Shown piece by piece: positions 39,221 to 50,700 of a stretch of 64,000 bases of DNA. The stretch's first letter is position 1; each line of letters opens with the position of its first letter. Origin of the DNA: Lytechinus variegatus (taxonomy: Eukaryota; Echinodermata; Echinoidea; Temnopleuroida; Toxopneustidae); the NCBI RefSeq assembly GCF_018143015.1, contig NC_054746.1, positions 21,094,464-21,158,463 on the forward strand, read 5' to 3'. The position numbers and the translations under genes were made by a program. The notes beneath the pieces were generated by a model. The model searched no databases and was not told the DNA's origin. It saw nothing but the letters and a program-made list of their open reading frames with translations.

Positions 39221-39361
39221 GGGCCATGTAGCACAATACTTAGTGATTGATTGTAGGTTTGATCTTTACTGTTAATTACATTGATTACATTGATCATTAT
39301 GTGTAATCAATCATACATTTTATCCATATGATAAAGTGCTAATCTCTGTGTTACAGGGCCC
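39221..39361. mobile_element. GGGCCC-ended MITE
   Basis: The left end GGGCCATGTAGCACAATACT and right end CTAATCTCTGTGTTACAGGG are imperfect inverted complements over about 23 bases. A close relative is at 50216-50345. Confidence 0.6.
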
Positions 39362-39608
39362 TGCTCCAATCAATCTCAACTACGGAAAGCCAACCGCATC
39401 ATCATCTAGAAGGCATGCATCCATTTAATATGTTCTCTAAAATGAAAATTGCTAGTGCATGTGTCATCGTTTAGACCAATCGGTGCACTCATTTACACAT
39501 ACAAAGTTGAAGTGCTAATGCCTCTTTCATTAATTATCATTATTATATCAATGGCTTTCTGTGGTTGAGAATGATTGGATCAATTGCAATTATTTGTAAG
39601 ACAGGGCC
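39357..39608. mobile_element. GGGCCC-ended MITE abutting the previous one
   Basis: It begins GGGCCCTGCTCCAATCAATC and ends GATTGGATCAATTGC...TTTGTAAGACAGGGCC, like the right arm of the 16485 element. It shares the GGGCC bases with its neighbour, suggesting insertion of one into the end of the other. Confidence 0.5.
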
Positions 39609-41599
39609 AAGTATGAGTAATGTTTATTAAAAAAAAACACCCATCCCAATAAGTTTGATCTAGCACCATCCATAACACTGGCAATCTGTAAAAGTTTAAC
39701 AACATTGCAATTAAACAGTTCAAATTGTGATTAAATCCATTAAATCCTCACATTAATTCATAAATCTATTTGAAAGATTATCATAAGAGAACAAGGAAAG
39801 TTTATCAATTACTGTTAAACAATAATTGGAATATTATGACAATCTTAATAGAAAAAAAATGAGATTAAGTCAGTAAACCAACTGACTTTAAAAAAAAAGA
39901 AAAAGAAAAATATCCGCAAGCCATTTCCCACGCCATATCCATTGTTTAATAAGACTTTCAAATGATATGATTGGTACAGGTAATAGACTATAGGTTCTCC
40001 ATACTTTATTTCATTTTTGAGATCATGGAATATTTTTTTCTTCTCTAAAGCTAGGTCCTATTTCATAAAACTTGTGACAATAACATTTTTGCAATAAAAG
40101 TTTCAAGCTATGAAAATCAGTCAGATTGATTGGCTGATCATAAACTTGTTATAGAAACTATGCATTTGTTATCATTACAAGTCTTCATGGAATGGATCTC
40201 TGGCCTGGGATGATAAAGGACATTTGTACAAAAAAAAATCAATTAGTTATTTTTACAAAAGGAAACTTAAGTTCTATTACTGATACTTTATATGTACTCA
40301 AAGTCTCCAGAAATAAGAAAATTTTCAAGCTTACAAAGGGGCATTTTTGATTGGCTCTCACTGTCATACCCATTAAATCCTATGAGTTTCTTCCAAAATG
40401 TGAATAAATATACAAAACTTTCCTTGTGAGAAACATATATTTTCTTCCCATTATAGGCATGTGGCAGTATGATGATGATATAATGGGTAATGAAACTTTA
40501 CAATGGGGGATCACATACTAAAATCAGAAATAGCTGGATAATTGCAAGATAATCTGAAAACTTGACAGGTGGGAGTGTAGGCAAGTGCTTCCTCCCGATG
40601 CCTTTTAAACTTTCAATAATTTTTATCAAAACTGATGAACTCTAAACCAGCTGATTGTAATAAAACATTATCTTCCTGGATTAAGAATGGCATGGGAAAT
40701 AGCTTGCAAGTTTTGCATAATGGGGCCATGCTTTTTGGAGCCTTCAAATAATGTAGGTGGGGAACACAAATATGGTATAAATTTGATGGCCAGCATCGTC
40801 ATTTCATAAATCAGTTCCCCTTCCTCAAGCATAAAAACACAGAAAAAATATCCTTAGATACATTCACAAACAAGCTCCAAGTATTGTTCAGTATCGAGAA
40901 AAAAGAGCTTAATACAATAAATTCAATTTCAAAATAACATTACCACTTCCATATAGAAATTTAGACACACGGTAGAATACATGATACAAAAAAATACATA
41001 GATACAGCAAAATTTTCATATTTGAAATCAATCAAGATTGAAAATGACATGGCATGACATGAAATAGTTTTCTGATGATTTAATAGAGCAGAGTATCTAG
41101 ATGTTTGAGTTGTTTTGCATGTAGAACTTTGACACAGTTCATTTCACATAAATGAAAACTCATTGTACAAGACAAATTGTGATATTTCTTCTTTACAGAC
41201 TTTTCATATGTAATTTAATTCAAACAGTATCTGTAAAGCATAGCCATATGAACAACCTAGAGAGTAGAAAAGCGTCCATTTCAAATTGTTTGCCAATTAC
41301 TCTACAACTAAAAATTTGTAACAAAGATCAAAGATAGAAATTTGTCATGTTTTTGTCTTAATGGGTTCCAAATCATTTGGATATCAAATTCCACATTGAT
41401 TTACGATCTGAGTTGGTCCTCTCGAAAATTGAAACACAAAGAGAAAGAATGACATCCATCAGATATATATACATGGCAAGCTATAGAACAATGTGGGAAG
41501 ACAAATAAATCTCTTGGTCACTTTCGACAAGGAGAGCTTACTGCTAAAAACCTGTGCATACCTATATCGAGCTTGTGGAGTGTAGTTGCTTTGTAAGTG

Positions 41600-42420
41600 A
41601 AAACCATTGCCTCTATAATGGTTCCATTGCTACTTATGAGTGCCTTATGCTTACTACCATTGTTTGTATGGGGAAATTATGTTTACCTTTTTTGGTTCCA
41701 TTGTTATTGGGTCCTAAACCTACTACCATTGCCTGTATAAGGATTTCTGTCTACTTTAATATTGAGTCTCTTGTGCTTGCTACGACTTTAAATCGTATAA
41801 GGGTTTTGGGTTACTTTTACCTGGTTACAATGCTACTGTGGGTCTTTTGCCTGCTACCATTACTTGTATGGGGATTTTTTATTTACTAATATAATAGTTC
41901 TATTGTTACTATGAGGAGATTTGTTAACTGCTTTCATGGAGACTGTATGCTTAATTATCTACCATGGGAGCCTTATGCATGCCATGGTTGCTTTTATGGG
42001 GATTGCATATACATTAGTCCCACTGTCAGTACTTATGAATGAAATGAGTACATATGTGATTGTTGCTACTGTGAAGGTCTTATTAAATGTATATTTGTCC
42101 AATGTTACTATGAACACCTTACATCCCTGTATGGACTGAGACTGGAGGAATTCAGTTTCTTGAATGCTTCGGTGGAACAATTATCACTTCTGGTATAATT
42201 CAAAACATATTTTCCTCCATTGCTATATTAGGTCCTCATGCAATCATCCATTACTGTCAATGGCATTTTATACTACTACTTCTATTTTTTTTTCACTGCG
42301 ATATTATAGGGAATCATATATTTGCCTTTTGCTATTACAGGAATTGTTTTCATTTATTGCTATTGCTGCTTTGAGAATCTAAACCTTTTCCCCTTGCTGT
42401 AACAGGGCCTAGATTGCTTC
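41600..42420. repeat. Decayed tandem repeat
   Basis: The plus strand repeats, with many changes, a unit of roughly 70-80 bases of the form CTACCATTG-TTGTATGGGGA-TT-GTTTAC-TTT-TGGTTCCATTGTTACTATGGGTCCT-TGC. At least eight recognisable units are present, best between 41610 and 42010. The open frames here are repeat-driven. Confidence 0.65.
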
Positions 42421-43849
42421 TCAGTGCCATATGATTCTGTTTTCTCGTAATATATAAACAAACTTTCTTGTAAAAGAATAGATAATTCCACAAGCTCTGA
42501 TACAATGTATGCACTACCATTCCGTGATAATAATTCTCAGAACCGATCCAACAACCACCAACTCCATTCTATTGCCATAAACCTATAGATAAGAATTCAT
42601 CTTTATATTTTCCCATTGGAAGTCATTCTCCAGCTTAGCTAAATCTTTCAAATTGGAATTAATATTAAACCAATCAATACAAATCTGAAAATATTATTAA
42701 AGGAGGACAAAAAAAATGTGGATGGCAAAAATACAAAACATCAGCCACTTTCAACATAGTTATCAAAATGATGATAAATAACAATAACGAAAAAAATATA
42801 TATGTTTGCTATTTACACTTTGATCATTATATATACTATCACTTAGACTTGCATGATGCACAGAATATATACAGTGACAACTCCAATAAACACGCTGCAT
42901 TGATAATATATGGCAAATACTCTATTCAATCTTACAAGCACATCATATTCTAAAATGCATTTGATCAAAATGTAAAGACAATAGAATATACATACACAGA
43001 TTAGACTCTTCAGCAGAATTGATTATTTACACACATTTCTATCATTTGCCTCAAAGATAATGATCATACGATCCAGTGTATCATAAAGCAATTGGCTGAA
43101 AATACAGACTGGTGCATCTCTCACAAACATTTACATTGTAATTAAAAAAAGAGCATGTAAACATTACCAAAGAAATGAATAAATATAAGCATTGTATGCA
43201 TTAAAAATGGGTACAAATCAAATTGCATAGCATTCAAAATAATAGACACGATTTAAATCAGTTCAACACAATATAGAACGGTGCAACAGACACTCCATTC
43301 ATTATTTTAAGTAGGAAGAGCTAAATCATCTATGAAGATATCATTACAGACCAAACTGAACAGAAATATAAGAGACCTCTTTTCATGAGTTGTGAAGTTG
43401 AACTAGATAACAGTATAGATGCATGTCTCTACGAATTATAAATGAGATGTATGGGACACAACATCTGTTAGATAATATCAACAAGCATTACAGAAATCAT
43501 AGCACCAATGAATTTCATTCTTCTCTCTGCTTTTTTATTTTAAATATAGAATTTCCATGCCATTGAAAGGTTGATATTAAAATCACAAGGCATTTCTGTT
43601 TACTGTCATTTATTGAGATTTTGAGCCATCTTTTCTGGCCGAATCGTTTAGAGTGTGTTCACATATCACACAATATCAATGGAGCACACCACTATGGGGA
43701 CTGTTCAGTCTTCATGTGATCTGTACTCATATATTAACGAAACTAGGGGCCCTGTTGCATAAACCTTGTGATGAATGGAAAAAAGTGTTAAAGGAAGTGA
43801 ACAAGAGCCATTTGATTGGCCGAGGGCAACCATTCTCCTTACGAACTTC

Positions 43850-44035
43850 ATAATTACTTGAAGGAACCTGCAGACATTACAAGCTCTGCTTTTCATGCAG
43901 GTTCCTTCATATTTCACTTTATTTACTGCCATTATCTTTGTATTTTCTATGTAATCAAATGTATTTCTTGTATTATGTTATCATTTTGTTATCTTGTGAA
44001 GTATGAAAATAAATTCAATTCAATTCAATTCATAC
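43850..44035 (+). mobile_element. LINE 3' UTR tail
   Basis: An AT-rich segment with TTTGTATTTTCTATGTAATC and TGTATTATGTTATCATTTTG ends in GAAAATAAATTCAATTCAAT and four AATTC units, a form typical of CR1/L2-like 3' ends. It includes a 13-base hairpin of GAAGGAACCTGCA and TGCAGGTTCCTTC (43859-43909). No coding part is left. Confidence 0.45.
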
Positions 44036-44771
44036 ATTTCAAATATTTACCATTGATACCTAGTCTTCTGAAAAAATGATGGCACCCATTGCAACGTTAT
44101 AGGTATGTCATATGTGAACACAATACACACTGGCACAGTTGATAACACAAAATCATTAAAGCACACATTGCTCTACTGTTCATTCTTGTCAAATCTTACG
44201 AAAACTAAAATAAAAATCATGACCCCCATTACTCAAAGCTTAGCAACTGGTCGTAATGACAGATTTTTTATGATTGATTCCATTAATCACCATGTGCGAA
44301 CTATCATATAAATCAAAGCGTACGATCAATAGCTAAGTTTGTATAGTGGGGCTAATGGGATGATTGTCATACTTCTAGCATCAGCCTCATGAAGCCCGCA
44401 TTTCCAGAAATGGGGTAAAGACGGAAATCACTGCAAAACAGCATGGACAATGTCTGCTACATCTATATGAATACTATCGCTGTCTACTAAACATATTGAA
44501 AAAAAAAAGTTTATGAACACCTATTCACCTGGAAAAATGGTTACGTGAATGTATGTGCAGAGAAATTTTAAAGGAATATGAAGAATTTATGTGTTACTCT
44601 GTAGTGGTGGCAATGGATACACACATATTGATCTGATAAATTGTGATCAATGTTTCATAGTAAACTGAAAAGATTTGAAATGTTTGGTATTTCATCCTTA
44701 TATTATGAGAGCATAGTATGCAGCCAGGCATGCCTGCCAGAAGAATTTTGTAACAATATAGAGTACTTTTA

Positions 44772-44990
44772 GCAAAATGTTGAACTTTTGATTACAACAC
44801 ACACAGAAACCTCAAAGAGTTACCTCAAAATATTCTCTCAACAAGGATAGACGGTGATATCAATCACTGTGTCACTATTAAAGGTCAAAATGGGTCACAT
44901 CACTAAGGATGCAGTCAGTAGCTAAACATTTGAGGTACATGTAACTCTTTGAGATTTCTTTGCATGTTGTGATCAAAAGTGTAACATATT
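44772..44990. mobile_element. Inverted-repeat element (about 220 bp)
   Basis: Arms of about 60 bases, containing AACTTTTGATTACAACA...CTCAAAGAGTTAC on the left and GTAACTCTTTGAGA...TGTTGTGATCAAAAGTG on the right, pair with scattered mismatches around a 95-base centre. This looks like a MITE; family unknown. Confidence 0.6.
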
Positions 44991-47764
44991 GTTTCTTTCA
45001 AACCAACACGGGAGTTTCTATGATCGTAGAGTACTCTAAACCCTCATCGTAACATCATGGACAGCTTGATGAAAAAACTGACCACTCAGCTTAAAAAGCT
45101 CTGGTCAGTCCTGTCTGACCTGAAGGATCACAATTATGATTGGAAATGCTGTTGAATCAATGAATCTTATTTGGAATCCTGAACAATGTTACTAATCACC
45201 TTTACAAAGGTTACATTATGTGTTTTGAATTGCAAAGGGGGGTTGGAAGAACACCAAATTATTTCCATGAAATTAAAGAATAATGAAATAAAATCAATAT
45301 TCACATTCTTCTTTTGGCATTCAAATTTGCAGCCCATTTTACATATCAATTACTACAATATAAAATCATGATAATGTCACAAAGACATAATTAGAGACAA
45401 TTGTATATCAATAAATGTATATTTCTACTGTTTTTATTACTGTGGACATCAACAATAAACTTTACAGCCATTTTCTGCTTTGGCAAGGAGAGAAAAGATA
45501 TTTACTGTAATCTTGTATAATTTACTTACACATCCCATTGATAATGTAAACTGATATTACACATGGAATATTACTATCAATCATTACTGTTTAGAATGAA
45601 GCATAAACTTTTGGCTCTTTAGGAAAACAAATTATATGGACTCTGAAATATACAAAATCAACCAATCAGAAATGGGGACAAAATGGGACAGATTATTTCT
45701 TCAATGTTTGGCGTTAGTCAAGTTCATCTTCATCATTATATATTGCACAAATGAATGCCTTTGGCAGTCACAGAAATCAATGCTCCTCGAATTGATAAAG
45801 CTTCATACCAGATGATAGATTTCACAAAAAGGATGAGGAGATTGACATGACGATGAAAAGGAACAAGACATCCAAGGTATGGATTTGTATGAAACAGAAA
45901 TTTGACAGCTTTAATTTGTTGCTAAAATCTTAATTTCAATTAGGCAAAGAGATAGAATAATTTTAAATTTAGAAAAGTTCCTCAGTAAATTGATGATTTA
46001 TGTCACAATTTTTTGTGATCATTATTTGATTGTCATTTTTACATTCTTGCAAAATATTTAAGTTCTTTTTTTTACAACATTGAATGTGTCCTCAAAAAAT
46101 CACAATGAGAAAAGAAAAACATGCAGTAAAGAAATAGGCACAGTTCCTCTATGGACCATCTCTGATTCGAAACAAATTCAAATTTACCAGACAATTAACC
46201 ATTACTGATGGCGATATTAAGGTAATGAAAATTGAAATTAAAAACTTTTCATTGTCTTCCCATTTGTTTTTTTGGTGGGGGGATGAACGCATGTAACAAA
46301 TCATATAAAACTGGCTTGAAAGGGGCAATCATTTTTTTACAAATTAAAAAAAGAAAAAGAATTGAAAAAAATGTTTAAGGGTGAAAATCTGCTTAAGCAG
46401 AAGCATTCCTTTTATTTTCCAAATGATTTTCTTTAAATTTAAATGAAGTGAATGTGTGTATCACATTTTTTTTTACCATTTCATATGCTTATTAAACCAA
46501 TGGATCCTCTCATAATCTTTTGGCCAGACAAATCCCTTGGAAAGACTATTAAAATGTTTGCCAGCCCCTTAAAAAATACTTGAAAAAAAAAGACAGATAC
46601 ACTCTTCATAGGAAGCCATCATTAGACCTAATTTTCATATATTATCAAATGACTCTTTCACCTTATGTCCATCCAGCCTCTTTATATTCATCTGCATATA
46701 TCAACTTTGGATTTAGTGGGGAAAAGACCAAATCAATACAGACTGAAAAATGCATCTTGAGCAACTTTACTGAGCATATAAACAATGAAGTAAAAGTCTT
46801 CAAAGCATTCCTGGACATCAATAAAGAAAAACTTTTCAGTACTTCAAAATGTCCCAGGAAATGTTTTGAATATCATTTATCATCAAGGACTGGTTCAATG
46901 ACAAATAAAGCCAAACTTAGCACCAAATTTCAAACAAATCATTGATATATGCACCACTTATAAAAGAACAAAGTTTAATGTAACAAACATTTTTTTTGCT
47001 AATAAGAAAATGAGCAGAAGAGATCATGATTTGAGGGGACTGACTGCATGGATTGATGGAAAATAATACTGATGGTGTCGGACAGAAACCTGCAAAGGTT
47101 GTGAGTGGCAGAAGCAGCAACTTTACGAGGGTAAGAAACTAAAAATAACATGGAGAACTGGTTGCTTAACATGAAATATACCATCTCTCTTGGGAACAAG
47201 TTGCTTTCATAGTCTTTGCCCCATTGCAGCATCAAATGCATAAGATATGATGGAAATTTCCTATCTATGCTACAAGGTTGAGAGAAGATTCTGAACTACT
47301 AACCACCCTTTCTGCAGACTGTCCTAAGTTGACTGTAAGTCATGATTAGTGAACAAAACATACAAATAAAACAAAAATGTTAATGACTACTCTCTTCAGA
47401 GGGAAAGATCATATTCGTAGAGTAAACTCTTTCAAAGATCATATAAAAAGTGATCTGCTGGAATTCAGGGACACATTGTTCAGTAACTATAGAGACATGA
47501 GATTGGCAAAGCATGAAACATTAATAGCTTTAACAAAAAATTCAGCGGCAACATTTTGTCTGTCTCAGACCTTGCGTAGCCTTATACACAAACTTCACCG
47601 ACATCCTGATGAGATGATTGATCATCAAAAAGGTTGAATGATCATCACAATAAATAGCTATCCTGATTGTGCGCAGGGTCCATCTTACGTGTGACCTATA
47701 AAGCAGCATACATTGATTGTCTCAGTCGAGCCATCCTGTGGCTGTCTTTCTGGTGCCAATCTAC

Positions 47765-50700
47765 CTAGCAGGGCGCTTCCACGTGGCCGAAGAGTGCGAC
47801 AGGGAAGAGCTTCACGTGCGTCTGCCACTGTGCAGACAGCTGGAAAAACTTCACCCGCGATAACTCGTTGCCGTCAATAGTTACTGTTGGGAAGATAGAA
47901 TCACATTGAGAGAAATATCCAATTACACGCTCATACACAATGAAATTATAGTAAGTATTCATACGGTGATCATTCAATAAATTGGCAAGTGGTTGAATCG
48001 CAATCCTAATTAACACAGATACTATTTGGAAAAATATAAATGATTTTCTTAAGTGTGTAATGTGGAACAATACAGAATATCATTTCAAAGAAATTTAATT
48101 TTGGATGAACTCTTTTTTAGATTTACCCTTTTTTCTGCATATTGATTAGGGATGTCTCTACATTATACCATAGACAAGAAGCAAAAATTAAAGATAAGCC
48201 TATCATTATTGATCATTTCTCATATCAATACTCCCGTGCAATCAGATATTTAAGCAAATATTCAAAATAAATTTCAAGAAGTACAGATTAAGTCATAAAA
48301 AGCATCTCTTGGATAAATGGGAATAGGTAATAGTGCTCATTTACTAGATTACAGACAACTGTCCAGCTGATAATGATTCAGTGTTTGTATGGCACCACGC
48401 ATATGTTTACTGTTCTGTTCAATATACACCTTATTTTTACCCAAGAAACACTGTTTTTAAAAGACATTCCAGTTCAGACCACAATTGCATTCAATCAAAT
48501 TTTCAAAGTGCTAAAAATAAACATGTAATAGGGCAAATATGAAATGCTGAAAAGGTGCATCTTTTTAATGTGATTCTGTAAAATCACAGTTAAATGAATG
48601 AATCAGAGATCTCAATCATGAGAGGGGAAAAGTGTGATTCACATGGCTTTTAGAAACATTGGAAAATGTTTAACACTGAGAAAGATAGGTGGAATTTGTG
48701 AGGGGTAAGGTTAATAACCAACACCAACCTGTAAGGGAGTAGTCCTGTGTTCTTGATGTACAGACTAGCCTGTAGATACCATCAACTGTTTGACTCTTGA
48801 GCTCGGGAACTGCAGTTTTCTTCCCTATCCTCATCACTGCTGATAATAGAAAATAAACAAAAGTGAACTTTAGTTACACCTACAATCAACTAAAACACAT
48901 CCTACTGGTTTACTCTTAAGGAACTGCATTTTTTTCCCCTCTATCCTATTACCGCTGATGATAGAAAAAAAAACAGAAAATGAAACAAGTTTTATCTGTA
49001 TTCAAGCTAATCCAATCCTCATTAAATTCAACAAGACACAAAGTTTGCCATACTACTCTGATTAATCAACGTACCTATAACCGAAAGGTATAAACTTACT
49101 TTTCTTGTTCTTTTCCTTGGTGACGACAACCATGGAGAGGGCAGCGGTCGCGGCTGGAGCCTCACTGGTGGACGGTAAACGGTAGACTGTGAGGGAGCGG
49201 AACGCGGTCTTGAGGGATGATTTATCCTTCTTGCTCCCCGACATGGGCCAGTACTCAACCTGGAGGTCCAGGAGTTCACTGTTGCCGCTGGGCGTGGGAG
49301 GACTGGTAGGGGTGACAGAGGTACTGCTGCTGCTGCTAGGATGGACAGAGAAGGGAATAATAAAATATTTAAGGATTGCAGTTGTGAATTAGGAAAAAAA
49401 GGGAAAAATTAGAGGGAAAAATTAGAAAAAAAGGAATAAGTGTATATAATACTTATATTAATAATATAATTAAAAAAAAAAAGCAGTTGAAATAAAGTGC
49501 AGGACAAGGGTCCTCAGTATTCCTTGGACAGAATAATAAAAAAGACAATACATCCTATCCTTAGCACGAAACCGAGCTACTTTAAGGTTGAACTTGAGGG
49601 AGAGCATTTAGGGTTCTAATAGTTTATCAATGGTCACTGAAAGTGTTAAAACGGAAAAAGGTAAACTAAAATTTTTGGTTCCCTCGAACAGCTCTAAGAA
49701 AGGTAAAATCTAAAAGTGCAAGGTTTGAGGGAGGGGCACTTGCCATACATACCTCTGTGGGACGGTGGTAGTACTGACAGCTGGGCTTGGGGGTGGGGTA
49801 CTCCCATCCACCTTGTCCTTGGCTGATGAGGGTGGACTTGACGAGAGCAGACTACCTCCCATTGCAGACTCTTCACTCTCTGTAAAAGAATCAATCAAAA
49901 ACATGAAAGATAATTTGATCAGATTGACCTTCATTTTCATTAATTTCCGATACAATTGGGTATAGCTAGTATTCAATATCAAATTCATTATAAACAATTT
50001 AAATAAGTAATATATTTATACAAATTGACATAATTATAATGGTAGAAATCATATTATATCAAATATTCTTATTAAAATAATAAGATTCAACATGAACATC
50101 TAATCTGGGGCCATTGAAGAAAGATTTGTGATCAAATGCAACTCCCCAAAACAAAACAGAAAAAAAAGATTTTCTACTAACAGAGCTAGGAAATATTTTT
50201 TTTTGCAAGGCTCTTGGCCCCATAACACAAAGGTTAGTTCTCAATCGTAGGGCGGGTTTTTATTATTGATTACATAACTATTTTGTGCAATTAATCATAC
50301 CAATCAATTGCACAATCGAATGCTAAGCTTTGTGTTAACAGCCCCCTTATTATAACAGTAGGAAATGAGTGCCAGACCTTTTATTGTTGACTAATCAATA
50401 GGATTAAGTTTACAAGTGACAGCTGCTAATTAAACGTAACAGTTCCGGAAGGCCCTGGGACAATGCCAATAGGATAGGAAGAACATCCTGCCTTCTCTCT
50501 AAGTCTTTCAAGCTCAGTGTATTCACAACTAACTCCCCCTCAATTTATTTTCTTCTAAGAACTGATATTGCTTTGAAAATGCTTGACTGCAGAAATGATG
50601 AATTCTACCAATGAGTAATCTGGTAACGTGAGTTTGCACATAGACAAGCTTTCATATGGTTTGCATTGTTCATTTTTGTACATTGCACCCACTAAAAAGA

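Larger units (their letters stand above)
37741..47764. other. Intergenic DNA and probable long PACS 3' UTR
   Basis: No gene was recognised over 10 kb between MTBP and the PACS stop codon. Frames of 60-121 codons occur without domains or splice context. PACS transcripts in other animals have long 3' UTRs, so the part nearest 47.7 kb is probably transcribed; its end cannot be placed. Repeats are listed separately. Confidence 0.45.

Noticed and set aside
41554-41889. 111-codon plus-strand frame with hydrophobic stretches
   Set aside because: It lies within the decayed tandem repeat; the pattern of residues repeats with it.
46580-46945. 121-codon plus-strand frame antisense to the PACS 3' region
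   Set aside because: No recognisable motif and no splice or start context; a frame of this length is expected by chance in 64 kb.
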